A DNA stretch of 64,000 bases from Candidatus Villigracilis propinquus. GTDB lineage: Bacteria; Chloroflexota; Anaerolineae; Anaerolineales; Villigracilaceae. Below are positions 42,135-52,341 of this stretch, one piece after another. How positions within the stretch are numbered: the stretch's first letter is position 1; every line of letters begins with the position of its first letter. The position numbers were made by a program, and so were the translations under genes. Under the pieces are notes generated by a model. That model was not told the DNA's origin and did not search any database. It was given only the letters and a program-made list of their open reading frames with translations. Location: NCBI GenBank assembly GCA_016714565.1, contig JADKDM010000001.1, positions 372,001 through 436,000 of the forward strand, read 5' to 3'.

Positions 42135-42193
42135 GGAGTCCAGAAGTTCTACTTCTGGATATAAAAAGTCAGCAAGTAGAACTTGCAGACTCC
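42135..42193. repeat. Palindromic repeat, copy 1
   Basis: Begins GGAGTCCAGAAGTTCTACTT and ends AAGTAGAACTTGCAGACTCC; the outer arms pair, and the inner CAGAAGTTCTACTTCTG folds on its own. A near-identical copy lies at 42,290. Confidence 0.8.
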
Positions 42194-42202
42194 GGAATGT
42201 AG

Positions 42203-42250
42203 AAAGTGCCGCGCCTCAAACCTGACCATCAGGCTGGGTGCGGCACTTTT
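42203..42250 (+). terminator. Terminator of the DUF47-pit operon
   Basis: AAAGTGCCGC and GCGGCACTTT pair, with an inner CCTGA/TCAGG hairpin, followed by TTTTAC. It lies between the two repeat copies and can act in both directions. Confidence 0.75.
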
Positions 42251-42289
42251 ACATTTTCCTTCGCTGATGGTTTGCCCTCGTCAAATCTC

Positions 42290-42351
42290 GGAGTCCAGAA
42301 GTTCTACTTCTGGAACATAAAAGAAAACCGCAAGTAGAACTTGCGGGCTCC
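42290..42351. repeat. Palindromic repeat, copy 2
   Basis: Same layout as the copy at 42,135: GGAGTCCAGAAGTTCTACTT at the left, CAAGTAGAACTTGCGGGCTC at the right. It ends 6 bp from the stop codon of the minus-strand phosphatase gene. Confidence 0.8.
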
Positions 42352-42356
42352 CTTTG

Positions 42357-43535
42357 CTATACTTTTCGCTTTACTGCCATCAAAGTAATGTCGTCGAACT
42401 GGTCCGCTTCACCGATGAATTGATGCAGGCTGGTTTGGATCCTGTTCAATAATTCGGTAGGGGTTGAGTTGGCGGTTATTAACCCCCGCAACCGTTCGTT
42501 GCCGTAAAAATCCCCGCGGCTGTTTTGTGTATCTGGAATGCCGTCTGTAAAGGTGAGGAGCAGTTCATCATCGGCAAGGATGGTTTCCTTGACGATGAAA
42601 TTGGACGGCGTGATCACTCCCACCGCCGAACCCGTGCGCGTTAACTCAGCACGGATCTGCCCATCCCCGCCGATGATCAACGCCGGGTCATTGCCGCAGT
42701 TGATGTAGGTCAGGGTCCCATTTTTGGGGTCAAGGATGCCAATAAAGACCGTGGCGAACATGCAGGCGGCTTCGTGTGTTTCGATCAGATAGTTATTTGT
42801 CAGGGAGGTGGCATGCAGCAGCCGCTCCGCAGGCGTGAAGTTTTTCGCATCCTGCCCCGGCGCGAATTGATCCGAGGTGGAGGCGGCGCGGATCAGGCTG
42901 CGGAAGAGGGTCATGTACAAGGCGGCGCCGATGCCTTTTCCGCATACATCCGCAACGAGAAAGGTGAGCGTGCCGTCAGGCAGCAGGAAGGCGTCGTAAA
43001 AATCGCCCGCCACTTCTTTGGCGGCTTTGAAATAGGATGCAATTTCCCAACCTGTTACTGTGGGCAGCTTTTCAGGCAGGAATTCTTTTTGAATGTTGTG
43101 GGCGGTATTCATCTCGCGTTCAAGACTTTTGAGATACTTGTCCTGCAGGTCGCGCAGGTTTTTCTTTTCAAGGCTCGATTCGATGCGTGCCTTCAGCAGA
43201 GTCGGCTCGAACGGCTTGGGGAGATAATCTTCTGCGCCGAGCTTGATGCCTTTGACGACGCTGTTCAGGTCGTTGTTGGCAGAGATGACGATGATGGGAA
43301 TGCCGCGGATATCTGCGTCGGCTTTTACTTTTTCCAATACGCCGTAGCCGTCCATGATGGGCATCATGATGTCGAGCAGAACCAGATCGGGAGATTCGCT
43401 GATGATCTTTTCGAGCGCTTCCTGTCCGTTGACGGCGCTGATGGTTTCATAATGCAGGTCTTCGAGTTCCTGTTCGAGATAATCCACATTGAAGGGCTCG
43501 TCGTCCACGATCAGGATTTTTGGTTTTATGTTCAT
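42357..43535 (-). CDS. Receiver-PP2C (RsbU/SpoIIE-type) phosphatase
   Basis: A 392-residue response regulator with phosphatase output. Residues about 5-122 are a receiver (KILIVDDEPFNVDYLEQ, phosphoacceptor Asp in VLLDIMMPIMDGYG, ending PKPFEP), then a coiled coil, then a PP2C-like SpoIIE domain at about 165-390 with FKAAKEVAGDFYDAF and FLVADVCGKGIGAALYM (metal-binding Asp residues) and LLLTFTDGIPD. It should dephosphorylate a STAS-type protein when its receiver is phosphorylated; the STAS gene at 39,900 is a candidate. It is third in a minus-strand run after the giant kinase and a CheY-like gene. Confidence 0.9.
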   Translation of the reverse strand: MNIKPKILIVDDEPFNVDYLEQELEDLHYETISAVNGQEALEKIISESPDLVLLDIMMPIMDGYGVLEKVKADADIRGIPIIVISANNDLNSVVKGIKLGAEDYLPKPFEPTLLKARIESSLEKKNLRDLQDKYLKSLEREMNTAHNIQKEFLPEKLPTVTGWEIASYFKAAKEVAGDFYDAFLLPDGTLTFLVADVCGKGIGAALYMTLFRSLIRAASTSDQFAPGQDAKNFTPAERLLHATSLTNNYLIETHEAACMFATVFIGILDPKNGTLTYINCGNDPALIIGGDGQIRAELTRTGSAVGVITPSNFIVKETILADDELLLTFTDGIPDTQNSRGDFYGNERLRGLITANSTPTELLNRIQTSLHQFIGEADQFDDITLMAVKRKV

Positions 43536-43586
43536 GCGATTCCTTGATGGCTGGCTGATTGGAAATTTAGCCGTTGCAGGGCAGGC

Positions 43587-43943
43587 TTATTGAGGCAAAT
43601 ACTTTTTCAATTTAGCAAACAGGAGTTGCTCATCAATCGGTTTTGTGAGGTAGTCATTGCAGCCAGCCTCTTTTGCGGATTCTTCATGCCCGCTCATGGC
43701 ATGTGCGGAGAGTCCGATGATCGGCATATTTTTTTGCGCCTCGCGGATCTTGCGAGTGGCTGAGTAGCCGTCCATGACGGGCAGGGAAATATCCATGAGG
43801 ATAAGATCTGGATTTTTTTGCAGGGCTATTTCCACACCCTGGCTGCCGTCTCTGGCGAAGAGCAGGTTGTAATCGTCTTCGAGCAGTTGGGTGATCAATT
43901 CAATATTTATTTCGGTGTCCTCGACAATTAAGATTGTTTTCAT
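43587..43943 (-). CDS. CheY-like single-domain response regulator
   Basis: A 118-residue receiver: MKTILIVEDTEINIELI (acid pair), phosphoacceptor Asp in LILMDISLPVMDGY, the Ser in IIGLSAHAMSG and Lys in DYLTKPID. The AHAM and CNDYLTKP pattern is that of receivers paired with hybrid kinases. No output domain follows. The ATG at 43,943 follows CTGGAGAGAACA; the frame is open 16 codons further up. It lies between the giant hybrid kinase and the receiver-phosphatase on the same strand and is a likely relay partner of both. Confidence 0.9.
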   Translation of the reverse strand: MKTILIVEDTEINIELITQLLEDDYNLLFARDGSQGVEIALQKNPDLILMDISLPVMDGYSATRKIREAQKNMPIIGLSAHAMSGHEESAKEAGCNDYLTKPIDEQLLFAKLKKYLPQ

Positions 43944-44040
43944 TGTTCTCTCCAGGTTGGTGTGTCGATTAGTAAAGTTGACCTCACGCAAAGACCCAAA
44001 AGCCTAACCACTGAGCCGCGGAGATACAGCGAAAACCAAT

Positions 44041-44061
44041 AAAAAACTCCGTCTACGGGAG
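44041..44061 (-). terminator. Short terminator after the giant kinase
   Basis: CTCC and GGAG around 7 nt followed by six Ts on the minus strand. The stem is short, so read-through into the CheY-like gene is probable. Confidence 0.5.
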
Positions 44062-44111
44062 GCTTCGTACTGGTTGGTTTTTTTCTCCCAACTATGCAAG
44101 AGGTCTAGTCT

Positions 44112-47100
44112 TTATTTTTCCAAAACGCGTTTTATTTCCTGTACGAGTTTCTCGCCGTCAAAACCTTGTTTGCGCATCACAAAGGCCACACCTTCCTTCA
44201 AACGCGCGGACTCTTCGTCCGATAATTCCTTGGCGCTGATGACAATGATGGGCAGGTCTTGCGTGCCCGGGTTCTGGCGAAGCTGGTCGATCACGCCAAA
44301 GCCGTCGAGCCGCGGCATCATGATGTCGAGCAGGAGCACATCGGGCCTTTGCTGGGTAATGGCTTCGAGCCCTGCAATGCCATCCAGCGCGGAGCGGAGC
44401 TCAAACTGGGATGCAGGCAGGATCTGATGCAGCATGTCTGCGATGTTCGGGTCGTCATCTACTACGAGGATATGGATGTGGGAGCGGTCTGTCTGTTTGG
44501 TGATGCGGGAGAGTGTTTCCACTACTTCTTTTGGCACCAGCGGTTTGAGCAAGTAAGCCGATGCTCCAAGGCGGAAGCCGAGCGCTTTTTTATCCACGAT
44601 CGTGAGAAGGATGATTGGAATATTAGTTGTTGTTTCATCGTTTTTCAGGTCGTGTAACACCTGCCAGCCGTCTTTTCCGGGCATGAGAATGTCTAGCAGG
44701 ATGGCGTCGGGTTGAAGGTCGCGTGCGAGCTGCTGGCCTGTGATGCCGTTGCGCGCGCCGGTCACATCGAACTCGGCGGGGTTGAGAGTTTCCTGAAGCA
44801 GGTAGACGGCATCGGGGTCGTCGTCAATGACGAGGACGCGTTTTTTGGCGGGAACATATTCCAGTGTGGATTCTGCGTGCTGGGCTGAATCAGGCTGACG
44901 GTTTGAAACGGAGGCGTTTTTTTCATCCACATAAGTGACGGGCAGGGCGAGGGTAAATGTGGAGCCTTTTCCCGGTTCACTCGTCACTGTGAGGTCGCCG
45001 CCAAGCAGACGGGCGAGGTTGCGGCTGATGGCGAGACCGAGTCCGGTGCCGCCATATTGACGGGTGGTGCTGGTATCGGCCTGTTGGAATTCTTCAAAGA
45101 CGCGGCCAAGGGCCTCCTCGTTCATACCGATGCCGGTGTCGGTCACATCCACCATGAAGAATTTTTCGGCGTGATGCACGCTGAGGGTAATGCTGCCTGC
45201 GTGGGTGAATTTGGCGGCGTTGCTCAACAGGTTGAGGATGATCTGTTTGATCTTGTCCTGATCGGAGTACACCAGAGGCAGCGAGACATCGTTTTTCTTG
45301 TTGAATTGGATGTTCGGTTTGACGAGGGGCTGGGCGGTGTTGTAGCATTGGTCAACCAGCGCGTTGATGTTGAAGTTGGAGGCTTGTACATCCATGCGGC
45401 CGGCTTCGATCTTGGCGATGTCGAGCACGGTGTTGATCAGGCTAAGCAAATGTTCGGAACTACTTAAAACCTTATCGAGATTTTCGGTTTGTTTATCCGG
45501 TAATATGCCTTCGCCCTTTCTTCTCACTATGCGTGTGAAGCCGATGATGGCATTGAGAGGAGTGCGTAACTCATGACTCATGTTCGCAAGGAAGGCACTC
45601 TTTGCCTGGTTGGCATGTTCCGCCGCCTGACGGGCTTCTTGCGCCTCATTGAATAGGCGTTGGGTTTCATTGAACAGGCGCGCATTGTCGATGGCGACGC
45701 CCATGTTCGCGGAAAGGGTTTGCAGGAGGCGCAGGTTGCCTTCGTTAAAGGCGCTGGTTTTGTAGCTTTGCACATCAACCACGCCCAACACCCGGTCGCC
45801 GACCATGATTGGGACGCCCATGTAGGATTGGATGTCCACTTCATCTTCTGGCGCAGTGAGGTAGGCCGCGGCGCCGTTGGCTTCTATTTCTTCGGGGGTG
45901 TTTAATAATAACGGTTGTTTGGTGATGATGATCTTTGAGGTGAGGCCTTCCCCGAGTTCCCAGGGTGGTTCAGAGGCGTACTCTGTGTTGTTGCTGTGGC
46001 TGTATGCCAGTTGGACGATGTTTGTAGCCGCGTTATATAACAGAATATCCACGATCTCGGCATTGAAGATCTCCTGGATCTTATTGCCGACATTTTGGGT
46101 TACAGCTTTAACATCGAGCGTGCGAGACATGGATTCGCTGACCGTATTGAGGATGGCAAGTTCTGCGGCGCGCTGCTCAGTTTGTTCGAGCAGGTTTTGT
46201 GACTCTTCGAATAATTGCGTATTTTGAACTGCGATGACCGCCTGTCGCCCAAGATTGCTCAGGAATTCCAACTCAGCATCGGTAAAGCCATTGTCCTTGC
46301 CGTGTCGCCAGACCGCCATGAGTCCCTTTAACTCGTCGTTGGCAAGTAAAGGCACTGCCAGCAGGTGTTCGTCAGGTGAGGAGTCGGTTCCCGTAATAAA
46401 GACAGCACGCGGGTCGGCATTGGTATCGTTGACGATCTCAGCGTTCTTCGTCAATGCAATATTGCCGAGCAAGCCTTCGCCCAGAATGATGGTGTCATTG
46501 AGTAGTTCTTCCGATTCGTCGCCGAAGGCTGCAATGGCACGGAAGACCCGCCCGCCTTGCTCCGGCAGAAAGAGCGCGCTCAAGTCGCCATCCAATAGAT
46601 CTTTGGCATGGGTGGCTATGCTCTCGAGCACGGTGGTCGCTTTGAGGCTGGAGGAGATATCACGCCCGACATCTGCCAGGGTTGCCATTTCTTTGGCGCG
46701 CCGCTGTGTTTCGGCATGTAGTTGCGCGGTACGGATGGCAGAGCCCGCATTTGCTGCAATGGTGGTGAGCAGGCGCAGAGAGTCATTGTTGAAGACACCC
46801 TCCGTTTGCGTGCTTTGTACACTAAGAACACCAATTGCCTCGCGCCCGGCTTGAATGGGCACACCCAGATACGAACGTGCCTTTCTGCCCTTGCGTTGAA
46901 TGCCGAGGGCGGAGCTTTCTTCTTCGATGTTGCGGTTGAAGATCAGCGGCTGCCCGTCGCGGATGATGCGACTTGTCATACCTTCACCAAATGGAGTAGG
47001 CTCGATCACATCCCCATATTGATAGGGGAATTGGATCATGTTCGTCTGCGGATCGAGCAATGCCAGATAGGCAATATCTGCATCGAACGTATCGCGCATC

Positions 47101-50100
47101 TGACTCCCGATGAGCTGGATCATGTTATCGAGGTCTGTTTCTGCCACTAATGCCTGGGTGACAGTACTGATCGCTGTCAGTTCTACGGCGCGAGCTTCCG
47201 TCTCTTTAAGCAGACGCTGGGTCTCATCGAAGAGACGGGCATTTTCCAGCGCTACCCCTGCTGCATTGGAGATGGTTTCCAGCAAGCGTAAAGCGGACTC
47301 GTCGAAGAAATTCTCTTTTTCAAGATGTTGAAGCGAGATGCCTGTAATCGAATTCTCGCGGATCAAGATCGGCACCGCACAAAGCGATTTGGGATTGCGC
47401 GAACGCGATGAACGGAAATCAGCGAACTGTGAAGCGTATTCATTGAAGTTGGTATTAACGACAAAGCTCTTGCGGCTGGCAGTAACCTTGTCTATGATAT
47501 CCAAATGCAGACCCGTTGCAGGCTTGGCTTCGATCTCCCATTCCTTGCCTTGTTCATAGGCAAACTCATAGGTCATAATTTTGCTATTGAAATCAATCGT
47601 GTAGATCGCGGCAGATTGAACGCTGAAAATCTCGGTTAACTTTCTGCCAACCGCCTGATAAATAGACTTCATGTCCAGATTTGAGACCAGGGCTTGTTGA
47701 ACCGCGTTGATGATCGCCAGCTCGGCATTGCGTTGTTCAGTTTCTTTCAGCAGGCGCTGGGTTTCGTCGAAGAGACGTCCATTCTCGAGCGCCACACCCA
47801 TGCTTGAGGCAACTGTTTGTAACAGACGCACCTGTGCTTCACTAAAAGCATATTCTTTTTCGTGTTCTTGCACGATAATGACACCGATCACACGGTCACT
47901 GCCGATGATGGGCACATTGACGCTGGATTTGGCGGCTTCGGTGTTGGGCAGTAGAGTGAGATTTAGCGCTTCGCGTTCGGCAAGGGTATTGCGCACAAAA
48001 GGCTGGCGGGTTTTCGAGATTTTTTCAAAGGTGCCGCCTTCCACCGGCGGTTTGGAGGGATACTCTCGGCGTTGACCCTGGATGTATTCGTACACGTAGT
48101 GCATGAGGTTGGTTTGAGAGTCGTACAAGCGAATACCCAGGTTTTCGGTGCGGAGGACTTCGCGCAGTTTGTCTCCGCTCAACTCGATAATGGCTTGTGG
48201 GTCTAATTCGGCTGCCAAGCCCTGTTGAATGCTGTTGATCACGGATAGTTCTGCCGCACGGTCTTCGGTGATCTTTAAGAGGCGCTGGGTTTCATCAAAG
48301 AGACGTGCATTTTCAAGCGCCACACTCATGGCGTTGACCACGGTTTGCAGCAGGCGGACTTCTGAATCGCCAAAGGCATTTTCTTTTTCGAAATTGCTGA
48401 TGCTGACCATCCCCAACGCATCACCGCCCACCAAAATGGGCACAGCCATGAAAGACTTTTCCATTTGTGTGCCGGGCACCAGTACCGAGCCATGCTCTGC
48501 CATGCGCTCTGCCAGGTTTTCGTTGATCACAATGGTCTGACGCGTTTCATGGACTTTCTTCGCAAACCCGCGCAGAGGGGAGGGGGATATTTCCATTCGT
48601 TCGCCGTGTTCACGCAGGTAGGGGAAGAAGACTTGGTTGGTTTCCGGCGAGAAGATACGGATGTCGATATCGAGGGTGTTCATCACCTCGGCGAGTTTAT
48701 CGCCGACCAGGTCATAGATGGCTTGCATCTCCAATTTGGAGGCGAGCCCTTCCTGTACGCTGTTGATGATGGCAAGCTCGGCGGCGCGGTCTTCGGTGAT
48801 CTTTAAGAGGCGCTGGGTTTCTTCGAAGAGACGCGCATTCTCGAGTGCCACGCTCATGCTGGAGGCGATGGTCGAAAGCAGGCGCACATCCGAATCACTG
48901 AAGGCATTTTCGGCATCCAGATTTTGCAGGCTGATGATGCCTGTTACGTCGTCACCGACGATCATGGGTACAAAGAGCAGTGACTTTGGCTCTTCCCCTT
49001 CGAGCACGGGTTCCTCTCCGACTTCAATAGTCACTTTCTGATAATCTTGATTGATCAACCAGGGTTGACGGCTTTTTACAACCCGTTGTCGGAATTTATC
49101 GATCGGCAGCGGTCTGTCAAAGTGGATGCGCTCACCGCGTTCAATGAAATATTTATGATCGATCTCCTGCATGACGGGGTTATACAAAGAGATCAGGGTG
49201 GCTTGCGCATTGAAAATTTCAGTCACCTTATCACCGATCAAGTCAATGATGGATTGAAATTCCAGTTTGGAGGCAAGCCCCTCCTGTACACTATTAATAA
49301 CCGCCAATTCAGCGTTGCGCTCTTCGGTGATCTTTAAGAGGCGCTGGGTTTCATCGAAGAGACGGGCGTTTTGCAGCGCCACACCCAAATTGGCAGACAA
49401 GGTCGTGAGCAGACTGACACTTGATTCAGGGAAGGCATTGGGTACGTTGGCATAGAGCGTGATGACGCCAATTACCCTGCCGGTTGACCAAATAGGCGCG
49501 CAGACAACGCTTTGCGTCAGGTCTTCTTCATCGTCATCGCCGATTAGCACTCCACCGTCCATGGCTAGTTCTGCTTTTCGCTGGTCAATATTTTCGTTGA
49601 TGACCAGTGTGGTGCGATTTGTGATCGTCCAACCTGCATAGCCGGGACCAAGCTCATGCGGCTCGATGGGGAAGCGGTCGCCATGTTCGATGTAATAAGG
49701 AGTGGACATGATGTTGCTCGCTTCATCATACATGGCGATATACATATCATTGACCTTGAAGTCCTGCCGGATCTTTTCGCCGACCAGCTCGATGATGGCT
49801 TGGAAACCCAGTTCGCGCACCAAGCCTTCGCTGACGCTGTTGATGATGGCAAGCTCGGCGGCGCGGTCTTCGGTGATCTTGAGCAGGCGTTGAGTCTCAT
49901 CGAAGAGACGGGCGTTCTCAAGCGCGGTCCCCAACGAGGCGGCGATGGTAGTCAGCAGGCGCAGTTCAGATTCCCCGAATGCGTTCTCGCGCTCATAGTT
50001 ATCCATACTGATGTCGCCGAGAAAGCGGTCGCTGCTAATGATAGGCACATAGATAGATGATTTGCTTTGGTCGGTACCAGCCAGTAAAGGAGCATTTATT

Positions 50101-52082
50101 TTTTCTAAGTCGGCAACATTGTTGAAAACGATCGGCTGGCGCGTTTTCATTAATGTTTCGTAAATGCCGCCTGGGTTTGGTTTTGTAGCAGGGGCTGTGA
50201 TTCGTTTCCCATGTTCGTAAACGTAAAGATAATTGACCAGATTGGCTTTTTCATCATACCAAGTGATCATCAGGTCGGGTGTATTGAGAACTTCACTTAA
50301 CTTATCCCCAACCAAATCTACAATGGCTTGGAAATCCAACTCGGCGGCGAGTCCCTGCTGAATGGAGTTGATGATCTGCAATTCGGCGACGCGCTCCTGC
50401 TCGGCTTTGAAGAGACGCTGGGTCTCATCAAAGAGTCGCGCGTTTTCGAGAGCCGTTCCCAGCGAGGCGGCGATGGTGGTCAGTAAGCGCAGTTCGGATT
50501 CGCCAAAAGCATATTCTCGTTCATGGTTTTCAATAATCACATACCCGATGACTTTGTCTTTGCTTATGATGGGAGCTAATACTGAAGATTTTGCCATTTC
50601 GGTACCAGGGAGTACAACTTCAAAGGTAGCGATCCATTGTTCAACGGTATCTATAACAAATGGTTTTTTCGTCTCCCGCATGGTCTCGAAAATTCCACCT
50701 GGGGTAGGTTCTAGCGGTGGAACCGTCAATCGTTTGTTTTTCTCGTAGGCATACAGGGTATATATGAGGTTCGTACTCTTCTCATACCAGGATATCCCAA
50801 GATTGGGGGTGTTGAAGACTTGCATCAAATTGTCGCCGACCAAATCAATAATCGCCTGGAAGTCTAGCTCGGTGGCGAGTCCCTGCTGAATGGAGTTGAT
50901 GATCTGCAACTCAGCCACGCGTTCCTGCTCGGCTTTGAAGGAGATGGCATTTTGCAGGGCAATACTCATGCTGTTAGCCAGAGTCTCCAAGAGACGCGCA
51001 TCCGAATCAGAAAATATTTTTCCGCCATCAATATCTTGAATTAAGATCAGGGCGGCTGAATCAGAATCTTTACTCCTGGGTATAGGCGCTATCATTATCG
51101 ATTTGGGCATTGCGCCGCGCGGGGTTCGATAATCCTTGAATTGAGCTGTAAATTGTGAGAAGTCCCCGTTTTTCACTAAAATGCCGTCTAACCCGAAGAT
51201 GTAGCTTGTGAAAGAGCTGAAGGGCAGATTAAAGGAACCAAGTCTATGCCCTTTTTCAAAACCATACTCGCCTGTAAAAGTCTGTGTTTTTAAATTTGCA
51301 GAATAGATCGAGACAGTCTGTGTGTCGAAGATCTCATGTAGCTTCTCTCCAATCGAATCATATATGCTATGGATATCCAACTCAGCCGCGAGCGCACCTT
51401 GTACCGCATTGATGATGGCGAGTTCGGCTGTGCGCTGCCTTTCGGCTTCGAGGGCGCGCACGCGAGTCAACGCAGTGGTGATGTGCTGCGCAACGAATTG
51501 CAACACTTCCGCATCCTGATCAGAATACGTAATATCTTTTTGGTAACATTGAAGAGCGAGCGCACCCAACACCTTCCGCCCGCTTTTTAATGGCAGACCA
51601 ATTGCATCATTGGGTCTGGTACCAGAAACCTCAAATTCCCCAGCAGCGATCAAGGTATCGAAATCCCTTACCCGAATCATCTTCCCTGTGCGAATGACAT
51701 ACGCCGTGCCGGTCTTATTTTGGTCGTTCAAGGGCGATGGCTTCCAGATCACTTTTCCCTGGTCTTTTTCATCCATCACATATTCCCAATGGATCATTCG
51801 GGACTGTTCATCATAAGACGCAATAAAAAAGTTTTCCGCATACATCAACTTCCCCACGATCTTATGCAGTTTTTTATAGAACGCTTGCATGTCTTTTGCG
51901 GCGCTGGCAGCATCCGCGATCTCATACAACGCTTTCTGGATCTTTAATTGTGACTTAATATCAGCCCGGGTGGGCGCTTGCTTCACTGGGCGTGATGGTT
52001 CGGACTGCTTAGCTGCAGTTTGCTTTTTTTGTTTCCCCGTCTTTTTAATAACCTTACGTACGGACGATGACGCCTTTGTCAT
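44112..52082 (-). CDS. Giant multi-GAF hybrid histidine kinase (about twelve GAF domains)
   Basis: One uninterrupted frame of 2,656 residues. After a basic, Ser-rich start come twelve GAF units of about 175 residues, starting near residues 41, 217, 384, 562, 739, 919, 1097, 1272, 1449, 1629, 1799 and 1969. Most begin with AELAIINSVQEGLA-like helices and end with the coiled coil ENARLFDETQRLLKITE. Then follow HisKA with His2170 (NMSHELRTPLNAIIGF), HATPase (NLLSNAAKFTH, GTGLGLAISRNLARLLGG) and two receivers (VLVIDDDPDAV with LLDILMPGKDGW; ILVVDDDPNIA with LLDIMMPRLDGFG). There is no membrane segment and no bilin Cys evident, so ligands are unknown. Units 3 to 8 are most alike and probably arose by tandem duplication. 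A CheY-like protein and a receiver-phosphatase follow on the same strand. Confidence 0.93.
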   Translation of the reverse strand: MTKASSSVRKVIKKTGKQKKQTAAKQSEPSRPVKQAPTRADIKSQLKIQKALYEIADAASAAKDMQAFYKKLHKIVGKLMYAENFFIASYDEQSRMIHWEYVMDEKDQGKVIWKPSPLNDQNKTGTAYVIRTGKMIRVRDFDTLIAAGEFEVSGTRPNDAIGLPLKSGRKVLGALALQCYQKDITYSDQDAEVLQFVAQHITTALTRVRALEAERQRTAELAIINAVQGALAAELDIHSIYDSIGEKLHEIFDTQTVSIYSANLKTQTFTGEYGFEKGHRLGSFNLPFSSFTSYIFGLDGILVKNGDFSQFTAQFKDYRTPRGAMPKSIMIAPIPRSKDSDSAALILIQDIDGGKIFSDSDARLLETLANSMSIALQNAISFKAEQERVAELQIINSIQQGLATELDFQAIIDLVGDNLMQVFNTPNLGISWYEKSTNLIYTLYAYEKNKRLTVPPLEPTPGGIFETMRETKKPFVIDTVEQWIATFEVVLPGTEMAKSSVLAPIISKDKVIGYVIIENHEREYAFGESELRLLTTIAASLGTALENARLFDETQRLFKAEQERVAELQIINSIQQGLAAELDFQAIVDLVGDKLSEVLNTPDLMITWYDEKANLVNYLYVYEHGKRITAPATKPNPGGIYETLMKTRQPIVFNNVADLEKINAPLLAGTDQSKSSIYVPIISSDRFLGDISMDNYERENAFGESELRLLTTIAASLGTALENARLFDETQRLLKITEDRAAELAIINSVSEGLVRELGFQAIIELVGEKIRQDFKVNDMYIAMYDEASNIMSTPYYIEHGDRFPIEPHELGPGYAGWTITNRTTLVINENIDQRKAELAMDGGVLIGDDDEEDLTQSVVCAPIWSTGRVIGVITLYANVPNAFPESSVSLLTTLSANLGVALQNARLFDETQRLLKITEERNAELAVINSVQEGLASKLEFQSIIDLIGDKVTEIFNAQATLISLYNPVMQEIDHKYFIERGERIHFDRPLPIDKFRQRVVKSRQPWLINQDYQKVTIEVGEEPVLEGEEPKSLLFVPMIVGDDVTGIISLQNLDAENAFSDSDVRLLSTIASSMSVALENARLFEETQRLLKITEDRAAELAIINSVQEGLASKLEMQAIYDLVGDKLAEVMNTLDIDIRIFSPETNQVFFPYLREHGERMEISPSPLRGFAKKVHETRQTIVINENLAERMAEHGSVLVPGTQMEKSFMAVPILVGGDALGMVSISNFEKENAFGDSEVRLLQTVVNAMSVALENARLFDETQRLLKITEDRAAELSVINSIQQGLAAELDPQAIIELSGDKLREVLRTENLGIRLYDSQTNLMHYVYEYIQGQRREYPSKPPVEGGTFEKISKTRQPFVRNTLAEREALNLTLLPNTEAAKSSVNVPIIGSDRVIGVIIVQEHEKEYAFSEAQVRLLQTVASSMGVALENGRLFDETQRLLKETEQRNAELAIINAVQQALVSNLDMKSIYQAVGRKLTEIFSVQSAAIYTIDFNSKIMTYEFAYEQGKEWEIEAKPATGLHLDIIDKVTASRKSFVVNTNFNEYASQFADFRSSRSRNPKSLCAVPILIRENSITGISLQHLEKENFFDESALRLLETISNAAGVALENARLFDETQRLLKETEARAVELTAISTVTQALVAETDLDNMIQLIGSQMRDTFDADIAYLALLDPQTNMIQFPYQYGDVIEPTPFGEGMTSRIIRDGQPLIFNRNIEEESSALGIQRKGRKARSYLGVPIQAGREAIGVLSVQSTQTEGVFNNDSLRLLTTIAANAGSAIRTAQLHAETQRRAKEMATLADVGRDISSSLKATTVLESIATHAKDLLDGDLSALFLPEQGGRVFRAIAAFGDESEELLNDTIILGEGLLGNIALTKNAEIVNDTNADPRAVFITGTDSSPDEHLLAVPLLANDELKGLMAVWRHGKDNGFTDAELEFLSNLGRQAVIAVQNTQLFEESQNLLEQTEQRAAELAILNTVSESMSRTLDVKAVTQNVGNKIQEIFNAEIVDILLYNAATNIVQLAYSHSNNTEYASEPPWELGEGLTSKIIITKQPLLLNTPEEIEANGAAAYLTAPEDEVDIQSYMGVPIMVGDRVLGVVDVQSYKTSAFNEGNLRLLQTLSANMGVAIDNARLFNETQRLFNEAQEARQAAEHANQAKSAFLANMSHELRTPLNAIIGFTRIVRRKGEGILPDKQTENLDKVLSSSEHLLSLINTVLDIAKIEAGRMDVQASNFNINALVDQCYNTAQPLVKPNIQFNKKNDVSLPLVYSDQDKIKQIILNLLSNAAKFTHAGSITLSVHHAEKFFMVDVTDTGIGMNEEALGRVFEEFQQADTSTTRQYGGTGLGLAISRNLARLLGGDLTVTSEPGKGSTFTLALPVTYVDEKNASVSNRQPDSAQHAESTLEYVPAKKRVLVIDDDPDAVYLLQETLNPAEFDVTGARNGITGQQLARDLQPDAILLDILMPGKDGWQVLHDLKNDETTTNIPIILLTIVDKKALGFRLGASAYLLKPLVPKEVVETLSRITKQTDRSHIHILVVDDDPNIADMLHQILPASQFELRSALDGIAGLEAITQQRPDVLLLDIMMPRLDGFGVIDQLRQNPGTQDLPIIVISAKELSDEESARLKEGVAFVMRKQGFDGEKLVQEIKRVLEK

Positions 52083-52341
52083 TCCGCTGCTCCTCGACCT
52101 CTAATTGAATAAAAGAAAGTTTAACGTTCGGTACACCTTAAGTCAATGAAAAGGTGGCTGTAAGTGAAAAACAGCATGAATGCGGCTTTTTACTGTGTTG
52201 GATGCGCTTTATTGGGCAGAGGGGTCTTGCCTGTTGATGAAAGTTTAAACAGCCATTAACCCTGTCACAACGCAGGCTTAATCCCCGTTGCGTATACTCT
52301 GAATATCAAATGGATCTGAAAGGTTGAGATTTTCAGTGCGG

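Noticed and set aside
44112..52082. Several separate GAF-protein genes
   Set aside because: There is no stop codon or start signal between units; the frame is continuous from N-terminus to receivers.
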